Shown: piece by piece, positions 1 to 7,759 of the stretch
Layout of the letters: every line of letters begins with the position of its first letter
How positions within the stretch are numbered: position 1 is the first letter of the stretch
Assembly (NCBI GenBank): GCA_013214945.1
Contig: JABSRT010000007.1
Coordinates: forward strand, 149,413 to 213,412
Reading direction: 5' to 3'
DNA: 64,000 nt
DNA from: Gammaproteobacteria bacterium
GTDB taxonomy: Bacteria > Pseudomonadota > Gammaproteobacteria > Enterobacterales > Psychrobiaceae
Notes under the pieces: generated by a model
Told to the model about the DNA's origin: nothing
Seen by the model: the letters and a program-made list of their open reading frames with translations, nothing else
Databases searched by the model: none
Position numbers and translations under genes: made by a program

Positions 1-432
1 ACTCTGGCACAGACTGGGCAAAAATTAGAACGAGGCCATATTTATATTGCGCCTGGCGACCGGCACCTTAAGTTTACTCAGCGCGGTGACGACTGCTTTT
101 GTCAGCTTGATGACTCACCGCCCGTTAATCGTCATAAACCGGCAGTTGACGTGATGTTTAGTTCGCTAGCTCAACTGGAGCGGGTCAAGGTTTTTGGCGC
201 GCTGCTTACCGGAATGGGTAGTGACGGTGCAGCGGGAATGTTAGCGCTTAAACAAAAGGGCCATTTTACGTTAATTCAGGATCTGGCATCGAGTGTGATT
301 TGGGGAATGCCCGGCAGCGCATTCAAGCTCAACGCTCATTGTGAGCAAAGCCCGCTAGACGATGTGGCTAACAGGTTAATTACGACAATTTCTCAAGCTA
401 TAAAAGTTAACAATAGGAAACAAAATGTCTAA
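1..432 (+). CDS. cheB: CheB-type protein-glutamate methylesterase, C-terminal part (5' end outside window)
   Basis: The frame is open from base 1, so the gene begins upstream; 143 codons are visible. They carry C-terminal methylesterase-domain signatures: [23 protein letters not shown], then [14 protein letters not shown], the loop holding the catalytic Asp of CheB, and a late [10 protein letters not shown] segment. CheB removes methyl groups from chemoreceptor glutamates and so resets receptor sensitivity. The N-terminal receiver domain, if present, is off the edge. The stop overlaps the start of the next gene, a chemoreceptor, by eight bases (ATGTCTAA), so the two are probably translationally coupled. 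Family assignment is firm; whether it serves chemotaxis or another chemosensory output is inferred from neighbours. Confidence 0.93.
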   Translation, partial: TLAQTGQKLERGHIYIAPGDRHLKFTQRGDDCFCQLDDSPPVNRHKPAVDVMFSSLAQLERVKVFGALLTGMGSDGAAGMLALKQKGHFTLIQDLASSVIWGMPGSAFKLNAHCEQSPLDDVANRLITTISQAIKVNNRKQNV

Positions 433-1615
433 GTTTCATCCGCCAGTAGTCTGGCTTGGTATTATGGCTGTAATGTCATTGATGTTATGTCAAGTGTTTG
501 ATGTTACATCAGTTTGGCAATATGCTATCGAGTTTACTTTACTGGGTGTTTTTACCTTTCAATTAATTAATCATCAACGTACCCGGATGATGGGTGCATC
601 TACGGCTGTTGGCGTAGAGAGTCAATATGAGGTTGAATTTAACCGCACATTATCAGAAATTTATAGCGAACTTGAGCAAACGATTAGTTGTGAACATCAG
701 GTAATTCATACCGAAGTTGATCGTGCGACTCATTTGGTGCGTGATGCTGTTCATGGCATGAGTGATTCATTTCATAGCATGAAGGCGCTAACAGATAAGC
801 AACATAAGTTATTAAATGATTTGCTCGCGTCCCAGCAGAACTCTGAATCACCAGAAAGCATTCAAAGTTATATTGCTGATTCTTCTTTGTTGTTAGAGCA
901 ATTTGTTGGTGTTGTCATCAATACCTCAAAACAAAGCCTAAAAGTGTTAAGTCATATTGATGACATGGTGGTTCAGGTTGATGAGATATTTAAGCTGCTT
1001 GAGAGCGTTGAGGGGTTGGCAACCCGAACCAATCTGTTGGCATTAAACGCCAGCATTGAAGCGGCGCGAGCCGGTGAAGTTGGTCGTGGTTTTGCGGTCG
1101 TTGCCGATGAGGTTCGTTCGTTATCAATAAGCTCCTCAGAGCTCAATAGTCAAATTCGTGGTCTAATTGATGGCGCCAAAGGCACCATTAATACCCTGCG
1201 CTCATCAGTCGAAGCAATGGCTTCTGCCGATTTATCTCAGACGCTTGATTCGAAAGCCAAAATAACTGAAATATCAAAAAGTGTTACTGGGCTGAACAGT
1301 AATATGCAGCACACACTTACTGTTTTGGCGCAAATGAGTGATGAAATGGATGGTGCAGTCGTTGATGCAGTACGTTCATTGCAATTTGAAGATATTACGA
1401 CCCAAGCGTTGCAATCACTTAATAGTAACATCGAACAGTTTGCTCTGGTGGGTGATGAGCTTAAACGACTAGCGCGTAGCAACCAACCAGTTCAATCTCA
1501 ACTACAGACAATTCGCTTAGTTTGCGAGCAAGCTAGATTGGAAACATCACAACAAAAAAGTAACCGCACCGTATCTCAGGATGATATGGCTGAGGGTGAA
1601 ATCGAGTTATTTTAA
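425..1615 (+). CDS. Methyl-accepting chemotaxis-type signal transducer without periplasmic domain
   Basis: This 396-residue protein has two closely spaced hydrophobic segments (about residues 9-27 and 31-48), leaving no room for a periplasmic sensor domain. A cytoplasmic helical region follows, with the chemoreceptor hairpin tip at about residues 197-233 ([18 protein letters not shown], then [14 protein letters not shown]). No HAMP domain is obvious. The tip contacts CheA and CheW, so this should be an array-forming receptor sensing something in the membrane or cytoplasm, or scaffolding the downstream switch. The C-terminal part contains LQFEDITTQ. It overlaps cheB by eight bases and is followed 23 bases later by a STAS gene, suggesting one operon. 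The ligand is unknown. Confidence 0.9.
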   Translation: MSKFHPPVVWLGIMAVMSLMLCQVFDVTSVWQYAIEFTLLGVFTFQLINHQRTRMMGASTAVGVESQYEVEFNRTLSEIYSELEQTISCEHQVIHTEVDRATHLVRDAVHGMSDSFHSMKALTDKQHKLLNDLLASQQNSESPESIQSYIADSSLLLEQFVGVVINTSKQSLKVLSHIDDMVVQVDEIFKLLESVEGLATRTNLLALNASIEAARAGEVGRGFAVVADEVRSLSISSSELNSQIRGLIDGAKGTINTLRSSVEAMASADLSQTLDSKAKITEISKSVTGLNSNMQHTLTVLAQMSDEMDGAVVDAVRSLQFEDITTQALQSLNSNIEQFALVGDELKRLARSNQPVQSQLQTIRLVCEQARLETSQQKSNRTVSQDDMAEGEIELF

Positions 1616-1638
1616 ATTGATATTAGAAGGAAGTTATT

Positions 1639-1947
1639 TTGGCAATTACTAGTTCAAATTCAACAGTAAACAGAGATGTTGTCATTACAGTGACAGATCG
1701 TTTTGATTTTTCACAATACAAAGTTTTTCGTGATTGTTACCGTTCTGAGAATACCGTGGGCAGAGTATTTAGGGTTAATTTAAAGAGGGCGACCTATATG
1801 GATTCGTCGGCGCTGGGCATGTTGTTATTAATGAAAGAACATGCCGATCAGATTAAAGGCAAGGTTATTATCGAAGAGCCTAATGACGCGATCAATAAAG
1901 TGTTTGAAATAGCCCAGTTTCATCAGTTAATGGAAGTTAAGAGCTAG
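1639..1947 (+). CDS. STAS-domain anti-sigma-factor-antagonist-like protein
   Basis: A 102-residue single-domain STAS protein. The motif MDSSALGMLL (residues 54-63) matches the phosphorylatable serine loop of SpoIIAA/RsbV-type antagonists, with Ser57 the likely phosphosite. The start is TTG with an upstream AGAAGGAAG ribosome site at 1625-1633. In partner switching, such proteins are phosphorylated by an HATPase kinase and dephosphorylated by a PP2C phosphatase. Here both activities lie in the next gene, seven bases downstream, so the pair is a self-contained switch. It resembles the HsbA/HsbR arrangement of Pseudomonas and SypA/SypE of Vibrio fischeri. The binding target (an anti-sigma factor, a diguanylate cyclase or a transducer) cannot be read from sequence. 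Confidence 0.9.
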   Translation: MAITSSNSTVNRDVVITVTDRFDFSQYKVFRDCYRSENTVGRVFRVNLKRATYMDSSALGMLLLMKEHADQIKGKVIIEEPNDAINKVFEIAQFHQLMEVKS

Positions 1948-1954
1948 TATTGAA

Positions 1955-3682
1955 ATGAAAAAGTTGCTTAAAACAGTTTTAATTATTTGCAGTAACGGTA
2001 ATGATGGCAGCGGATTAGCTCAGACTTTATTTACTGGACAAAACTTAACTATTACGGTGAGTGAGAGCGGCGAGCAAGGCATTGTCGAGTTTTATCGCCA
2101 GCCGCCGGAGTTAATTGTTATTTACCCGGTATCGACTGATGTGGCGGCTTTTGATCTATGTAGTCAGCTTAAGGCGCTAACAACTCAAACGTCGGTGCCC
2201 ATAATGTTAGCGGCTGATGAGCTTGATGAGCAATGTATCACCCGTTATATCGATGCCGGTGTTGATGATATTGTTTATAAATGGATCCCATCTAGCGCTT
2301 TTCGTTTAAAACTATACTCACTGTTTCGCCGCAGCGAGATTTATCAGCAGCTTTATCAATTAACCGCACAAAAGCAGCATGACGAAGAATTAGCCGAACA
2401 ATTATTTAGCCGGGTGGTTGAAAAGGGCAATATTGCTGAACGGCAAATAAAAATATTTAAACGATCGGCCGATACTTTTAGTGGTGATGTACAAATTACG
2501 GCAGCGTGCCCCAATGGCGATATTAATATTCTGTTGGGTGACTTTACGGGGCATGGTTTAAGTTCAGCTATTGGTGCCATTCCGTTAGCTGAAACGTTTA
2601 GAGCGATGACAGCTAAAGGTTATGACCAGCTTGCAATAATAAGACAAATCAACCGTAAGATGCATAGTATCTTGCCCACCCAGATGTTTCTTGCACTGTC
2701 GATGGTGACACTCTCGGTCTCTGAGCGTGTCGCCTATGTGTGGAACTCTGGCATGGAAGATGTGTTAATTTTCGATAATGGCTCGGGAAAATTAGTTAAG
2801 CGCATTGGCTCATTTCATCCGCCGTTGGGTATTTCGTCTAATTTATTTAATGAATCAACTCCGCGCGTTATTCCTCTGGGTGAGCAGGATCGGATCATTA
2901 TGTACAGCGATGGCCTGGTTGAAGCGAGAAACCCGGCGGGAGAAATGTTTGGCGAGCAGCATTTTGTTGAAGCTGTTACTTTAGGCCTGCATCACAATAC
3001 CGTTCAGCAAAATATTATTAGTGCGTTGGAATTCTTTTGCGAAGATACTGAGCAAGATGACGATATCTCATTAGTTGATATTAGCTGTGATATGGCGGCT
3101 TATCCGATAGTTAATGACAAATTGCTGGCAGAAGCGTCGACAGTGTCGCAGACAATGACACCACGCACGGATTGGCAGTGGAACTGGGATATCGCACTTG
3201 CGGGCGATAAGCTGATTAATGTTAACCCTGTGCCAATAATTATGAATCAAATTCAGGAGATGGAAGGCACAGGCGAGCACTGGCATAATCTTTATACGGT
3301 GCTGACTGAGCTTTATGTTAATGCGTTAGACCATGGGATTTTGGGCTTAGATTCGGCAATCAAGAGCTCGCCGCAGGGATTTGCGCAATACTTTGAAGAG
3401 AAAGAGCAGCGTTTAAGTGAGACTTTCGAGGGCTACATAAAATTTAAACTTAAACACTATGGCAATAGTGAAGGTGGAGCCTTAGACATAACAATTACTG
3501 ACTCTGGTTCAGGGTTCGAGTTTACACCTTGGATTGAGCAGCAAGATGATATGCTCAGTGATACGCTGGTGAGAAATTCGTTTAGTGGGCGTGGTATTAA
3601 GCTAGTGCGGGCGTTATGTCAGGAGCTAAGCTATCACGAGGGGGGCAGAACAGCCAAAGCGTTATATGTATGGCACAAGTAA
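1955..3682 (+). CDS. Partner-switching regulator: pseudo-receiver + PP2C (SpoIIE) phosphatase + HATPase kinase
   Basis: This 575-residue protein has three domains. Residues 5-125 have receiver-like length and pattern, but the phosphoacceptor position is Tyr57 (LIVIYPVS) and the acidic pocket reads CSN (12-14); only Lys109 is conserved, so this is probably a pseudo-receiver. Residues 165-375 are a PP2C/SpoIIE phosphatase with its metal-binding aspartates in place: FSGD (175-178), GDFTGHG (195-201), MYSDGLVEA near 316 and DDDIS near 368. Residues 440-575 are an RsbW/SpoIIAB-like HATPase with an N-box (E452, N456), DSGSG (516-520) and GRG (545-547). It should both phosphorylate and dephosphorylate the STAS protein encoded seven bases upstream. 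The HsbR-like order is known; the degenerate receiver is the oddity. Confidence 0.9.
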   Translation: MKKLLKTVLIICSNGNDGSGLAQTLFTGQNLTITVSESGEQGIVEFYRQPPELIVIYPVSTDVAAFDLCSQLKALTTQTSVPIMLAADELDEQCITRYIDAGVDDIVYKWIPSSAFRLKLYSLFRRSEIYQQLYQLTAQKQHDEELAEQLFSRVVEKGNIAERQIKIFKRSADTFSGDVQITAACPNGDINILLGDFTGHGLSSAIGAIPLAETFRAMTAKGYDQLAIIRQINRKMHSILPTQMFLALSMVTLSVSERVAYVWNSGMEDVLIFDNGSGKLVKRIGSFHPPLGISSNLFNESTPRVIPLGEQDRIIMYSDGLVEARNPAGEMFGEQHFVEAVTLGLHHNTVQQNIISALEFFCEDTEQDDDISLVDISCDMAAYPIVNDKLLAEASTVSQTMTPRTDWQWNWDIALAGDKLINVNPVPIIMNQIQEMEGTGEHWHNLYTVLTELYVNALDHGILGLDSAIKSSPQGFAQYFEEKEQRLSETFEGYIKFKLKHYGNSEGGALDITITDSGSGFEFTPWIEQQDDMLSDTLVRNSFSGRGIKLVRALCQELSYHEGGRTAKALYVWHK

Positions 3683-3703
3683 ACTTGGGTTCACATGCTT
3701 AAG

Positions 3704-3739
3704 CAACCATTACGTCATCAGATGATAGCGTAATGGTTG
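3704..3739. terminator. Convergent hairpin, likely bidirectional terminator
   Basis: An 11-bp perfect inverted repeat, CAACCATTACG at 3704-3714 and CGTAATGGTTG at 3729-3739, with a small inner TCATC/GATGA pairing. It lies in the 64-base gap between the stop codons of the converging switch-protein and CheW-like genes. There is no strong T-run on either side, so intrinsic termination is inferred mainly from position. Confidence 0.5.
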
Positions 3740-3746
3740 GGCATGG

Positions 3747-4256
3747 CTAAGCAGCAACTTGGTCTAGCTGCTGCGGACTAAGCAGAGTATCAACATTGAG
3801 TAATAAAATTAATTTCTCGTCAATTTCAACCAGTCCTTGTAAATACTGAGTGTTTAAGCTCTCGCTACAATCTGGTGTTGAACGTATATCGGCTTGATTA
3901 ATCATATGAGTATCGGATACCGCATCCACCACGATGCCCAGTACCAGCGCTTTACCATTATTATTAATGTTTAATACGATAACGACAGTGGTTGGTCCGT
4001 ATTCAACACTAGCTAATGAAAAACGCTCTCTGAGATCAAGGATAGGCACAATAGTGCCACGTAGATTAATGACGCCTTTAATAAAAGGAGGGGTATCAGG
4101 TAGCTGAGTTGTTTCTGTCCAGCCTCTTATTTCATGCACTTGCAGTATATCGACGCCATATTCTACGCCATTGAGGATGAAGGTTAAAAACTGACGCATG
4201 CCATCTTGCATCCAATCAATGTTATGGTTTGTTTGCTGTGAATTAACTGGCTGCAT
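3747..4256 (-). CDS. CheW-like chemotaxis coupling protein
   Basis: A 169-residue single CheW domain. Family features are FILNGVEYGVDILQVHEI near residues 26-43, FIKGVINLRGTIVPILDLR near 58-76 and ILLLNVDTLL near the C terminus. CheW couples chemoreceptors to the CheA kinase. No receiver domain is attached, so this is not CheV. It is the last gene of the minus-strand cheY-cheC-GGDEF/EAL set, 77 bases after the cyclase/phosphodiesterase gene. CheA is not in the window, so the partner kinase must be encoded elsewhere, possibly just upstream of the truncated cheB. Confidence 0.92.
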   Translation of the reverse strand: MQPVNSQQTNHNIDWMQDGMRQFLTFILNGVEYGVDILQVHEIRGWTETTQLPDTPPFIKGVINLRGTIVPILDLRERFSLASVEYGPTTVVIVLNINNNGKALVLGIVVDAVSDTHMINQADIRSTPDCSESLNTQYLQGLVEIDEKLILLLNVDTLLSPQQLDQVAA

Positions 4257-4333
4257 AATAAGTTCTCTAAATTAAAAAAGTAAAACGAGGAGGTATCTCA
4301 GTAATGCGATACGCTCTTGAGTCTGGATTGAGA

Positions 4334-6442
4334 TCAATCAATTAGTTCAATTTCTTTGTTTTGTGATGAAATTGGAATTAATATCTCATCAATCGGGACC
4401 GGTTTGCTAAATGCATAACCTTGGGCGTAATCAACGCCAATTTTTTTTAGGTGATGAGCAATTTCGTCATTCTCAACAAATTCTGCAATGGTTTCAATGC
4501 CCATCACATGACCTATATCGTTGATTGATCTCACCATGGCTTCATCGATAGGATCGGTTAAAATGTCTTTAACGAACATGCCATCAATTTTTAAGACATC
4601 GACCGCTAGATTTTTTAAATAACCAAAAGATGATAAACCGCTACCGAAATCATCAAGCGCGAATTTACAACCATGTTGGCGCAGTGATTCAATAAACATC
4701 TTAGCCGCACTTAAATTAGTAATCGCTGCGGTTTCAGTTATTTCAAAGTAGATTTGTTGTGCCGGAATTTTATTGAGCTTTAATTGGCTAATTATATAGT
4801 TAAGCAATGGTGTATTACCGAGAGACTGACCCGATAAATTAATTGAAATATGGTCTACGTGACTTAGTTGATCAGAATGTCTGCTAATCCAGTTAAAGGT
4901 GTTTTTGATAACCCAATGATCAATGCGAGTTGCTAGGTGGTAACGCTCAGCAGTGGGCAAAAATTTTGCCGGTGATATTAACTCGCGCTGGTGGTTAACG
5001 AGTCGTAGTAATACCTCAAAACTTGAATTGCACTTTTTATTAAGCGGTACTATTTCTTGGGCGAATAAAGCAAAACGATTTTGATCAAGCGCTTCACCTA
5101 TTTCGTTAGCCCAATAAGTATCATCTTGGCGACGCAATAAGGTTTCATCATTGTGACGATATACCTGTACTCTGTTACGGCCAGCATCTTTAGCGGCATA
5201 ACAGGCAGTATCAGCTTCATTGAGTACATCAATATAATTGGCACTATTAATGTCAATGTGAGTGATGCCGATACTGACACCAACTGAGAACACATGGTCT
5301 TGCCAGCAAAAGCGGAAATTATTAATTAAATTAATTAATTCATACGCTTTGTTTTGCGCCTGTTGTTCATCTACTTCTTCCAGTAAAATGACAAACTCAT
5401 CACCGCCTAAGCGGGCTAAGGTATTAGCTTGGCTAAAATGTTGCTGCAACAGGCAACTAACTTGGCGCAATAACTCATCACCGGCGATATGGCCACAGGT
5501 ATCATTGATCACTTTAAATTGATCTAAATCGAGGAAAAATAACGTGTAGTTGTTAAGTTTTAGATGTGCTGCGCTAATAGCAAATTTGAGCCGTACCTCA
5601 AATTCTCGTCGATTAATTAGACCCGTTAACATGTCATGACTAGCTTGATAGCTCATTTGTGCCGTAATTTTCCGTACTTCGGTTATATCTTCTTGAATAA
5701 TAACTAGATGAGTTACTTCGCCAGTGGTGCTAAAAATGGGAGAAATACACTCTTTAGCCCAATAAGATTGACCATCCTTGCGGCGATAATTAACTTCGCC
5801 TTGCCACTCATTACCGCTAAGTAAAGAAAGCCTGCGTTGCTGTTCTTGTTGGCGATTGTTTTCATCAGCACATAGCGACGATAATGACTGCCCGATGGAC
5901 TCTTGCGGCTGATAGCCCGTAAGAATAGTAAATTTTGGATTAACATATTCAATCGTTAGATTGGTATCGGCAATGACCACTGACGTAGGGCTGTGCTCAA
6001 CGGCTAATGATAACTTCTTTAGTTTTTGGCTATTTTGCTGTAATAACGACTCTCGGGCATAGGCTTCTGACATGTCTTGAATGTGGATTAAACAATGCCT
6101 TACTTTCTCAGCAGTACGGATAGGTAAAATAGTGATTTGTTGTTCGACATATTTATCGCTGCTACCACAGTCTTGATAGAACGGCAGTGGGTTTATATGT
6201 AATGTATTGGACAATACAGAGGCCATGCCTCGTTGCAACGCTTGCTTTATTAGCGGAATTAAAGGGCTGTCCGAGGGGAGCCCTAACGTACTAATTAGAG
6301 GCTGGCCCAGTACATCTTTACTGCTTAGGCGTGACACCTTGCTAACCCAGCGATTCCAATGTTGAATTTTTACGTCGTGGTCAACAACAATGATGCCGGT
6401 ATTAATACGATTGATTAGGTCTTTTAATAACTCGAAATCCAT
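4334..6442 (-). CDS. PAS-PAS-GGDEF-EAL c-di-GMP signalling protein
   Basis: A 702-residue cytoplasmic protein with no membrane segment. Order: PAS (about 1-115), a second PAS with PAC-like tail (about 140-262), GGDEF (about 265-425) and EAL (about 445-690). The GGDEF signature ARLGGDEFVILLEE is intact, so diguanylate cyclase activity is possible. The RxxD inhibitory site is absent: SQAN occupies the expected place. The EAL domain begins with EVLLR, a tolerated variant, and keeps FEITET, DDFGSGLSSF and DVLKIDGMF, consistent with phosphodiesterase activity. Net activity cannot be predicted. It lies 18 bases downstream of cheC, so c-di-GMP turnover is probably co-expressed with the chemosensory phosphatase and response regulator. 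Confidence 0.93.
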   Translation of the reverse strand: MDFELLKDLINRINTGIIVVDHDVKIQHWNRWVSKVSRLSSKDVLGQPLISTLGLPSDSPLIPLIKQALQRGMASVLSNTLHINPLPFYQDCGSSDKYVEQQITILPIRTAEKVRHCLIHIQDMSEAYARESLLQQNSQKLKKLSLAVEHSPTSVVIADTNLTIEYVNPKFTILTGYQPQESIGQSLSSLCADENNRQQEQQRRLSLLSGNEWQGEVNYRRKDGQSYWAKECISPIFSTTGEVTHLVIIQEDITEVRKITAQMSYQASHDMLTGLINRREFEVRLKFAISAAHLKLNNYTLFFLDLDQFKVINDTCGHIAGDELLRQVSCLLQQHFSQANTLARLGGDEFVILLEEVDEQQAQNKAYELINLINNFRFCWQDHVFSVGVSIGITHIDINSANYIDVLNEADTACYAAKDAGRNRVQVYRHNDETLLRRQDDTYWANEIGEALDQNRFALFAQEIVPLNKKCNSSFEVLLRLVNHQRELISPAKFLPTAERYHLATRIDHWVIKNTFNWISRHSDQLSHVDHISINLSGQSLGNTPLLNYIISQLKLNKIPAQQIYFEITETAAITNLSAAKMFIESLRQHGCKFALDDFGSGLSSFGYLKNLAVDVLKIDGMFVKDILTDPIDEAMVRSINDIGHVMGIETIAEFVENDEIAHHLKKIGVDYAQGYAFSKPVPIDEILIPISSQNKEIELID

Positions 6443-6460
6443 GAGGGCGCTCTGTAGTTG

Positions 6461-7084
6461 TTAGGTATAAGCTTGCAGATAATCATCTAGCTCGGCCAGC
6501 AATATATCCATTGATGCCGCTGTCATCACAAAAGAGACTTGGCCACTAATCAATTTATTAGGCAGCGAAAATGACATGGCTAGCAATAGCACTAGCGCGT
6601 CTGGGCCTAAACCTAGGCGTTCGATATTCATGATGTAATCAATTTCACCGGAACGAAGCAGGGGAATGCCACTTTCTAGTTCACAATCTAACATGTCGCT
6701 AATACAGCCAAAACATGCGTTAAGAATGATATTGGAGACTTCTTTGAGTGCTTCATGCTCGAGTTCACTAAGCATTTCTAATGAAATTTCGCTACCTAAT
6801 ATTCGCCTGACTAATTCAAGGCTGCTTTGCTCACCAAAAAATAAAAATGCATTACCAGAAAAGTCCCCTTCAAATTCTTGCTCCACGGCATCTAATTTAT
6901 GCTCGGCCGCATTTGACAACAACTTTTTTGCTTGCTCAATGCTCATGCAATCGAGGTAAGGAACGGATAATACTATTTCATCTTTTAACATTTCGCTTAA
7001 GGCTGCGGCGGCGTGCCCCATACCAATATTAAATAATTCACCTAATGCATCACGCTGCATTTCTGACAATAGAGAGGCTGACAA
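6461..7084 (-). CDS. cheC: CheC-like phosphatase of CheY-P
   Basis: This 207-residue protein has two CheC/CheX/FliY-type active-site motifs: D-x3-E-x2-N in RDALGELFNIG (N-terminal) and E-x3-E-x2-N in HEALKEVSNII (about residue 110), each followed about 22 residues later by Pro. CheC family members dephosphorylate CheY-P. The first motif is complete; the second has Glu where Asp or Ser is usual. The gene follows the single-receiver gene by five bases and precedes the GGDEF/EAL gene, so the receiver is its likely substrate. CheC is less usual in Gammaproteobacteria, where CheZ is the common phosphatase, which suggests a specialised chemosensory module. Confidence 0.88.
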   Translation of the reverse strand: MSASLLSEMQRDALGELFNIGMGHAAAALSEMLKDEIVLSVPYLDCMSIEQAKKLLSNAAEHKLDAVEQEFEGDFSGNAFLFFGEQSSLELVRRILGSEISLEMLSELEHEALKEVSNIILNACFGCISDMLDCELESGIPLLRSGEIDYIMNIERLGLGPDALVLLLAMSFSLPNKLISGQVSFVMTAASMDILLAELDDYLQAYT

Positions 7085-7089
7085 ATAAA

Positions 7090-7467
7090 TTAGTCCTGTA
7101 GGCTTGATAACTTTTGAACAAAATCTAGTACTTTTTGTTCGTTGATTGGCTTATTTATAAACTCAACCCCTTGTTCTTGAGCACGTAATTTAAGGCTTTG
7201 CTGAATATTGGCAGAAAATATACCAATCAGTGCATTGGGTTGCAGTTCTTTTAGCTGGGGGTAGGCATCTAGTCCGGTTATTCCCGGCATGTTGTGATCT
7301 AGAGTAATAAGTTCGAAATCCTGCTGCTGCGCCAGTTCGATTCCTTGGCGTGCATCTGCTGCTTCTACTATGTTCCAATGAGCATAGTGGGTTGATATTA
7401 TTTTACACAGGATCATTCGACTGAGCTTACTATCGTCGATAACCAAACAATTTACTACAGAACTCAT
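7090..7467 (-). CDS. CheY-like single-domain response regulator
   Basis: A 125-residue stand-alone receiver with all canonical residues: acidic pair D11-D12 (LVIDDSKLSR), phosphoacceptor D57 (LDHNMPG), Ser85 in the switch position and Lys106 (NKPI). There is no output domain, so it should act by protein contact like CheY. First gene of the minus-strand operon with cheC, GGDEF/EAL and cheW. A clear AAGGAAG ribosome site lies just upstream of its ATG. Its regulated partner might be the flagellar motor, the GGDEF/EAL protein or the convergent switch protein; sequence does not decide. Confidence 0.93.
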   Translation of the reverse strand: MSSVVNCLVIDDSKLSRMILCKIISTHYAHWNIVEAADARQGIELAQQQDFELITLDHNMPGITGLDAYPQLKELQPNALIGIFSANIQQSLKLRAQEQGVEFINKPINEQKVLDFVQKLSSLQD

Positions 7468-7759
7468 TGTCTACTTCCTTTTATTTATAACGATTGTGAC
7501 AAGGCACTGAGGTTACAAATATCTAATAACAAAATACTAAGTATATAATTTAGTATCGAATTATAGAGTAAAACCATTAATAATTATAATACTATTGAGC
7601 AATATAATAGATGTAGCACTTAAGGATCTGTATCTGTCAGGAAATGGCTGGTTCATGGGGTTAAAATCACAGAACTTGCAGGATATTTTCATGTGATAAA
7701 TTAATCCTGAAGATTAAATTTCAGCTATAAAAGTTGATGACATAGCAATCTGTAGCTTG
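7468..7759. other. Intergenic region upstream of the cheY operon
   Basis: A 292-base AT-rich gap between the cheY start and the stop of the PepSY gene. It must hold the promoter of the minus-strand cheY operon and the end of the PepSY transcript. No convincing -10/-35 pair, Fur box or rho-independent terminator was seen. Confidence 0.4.
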
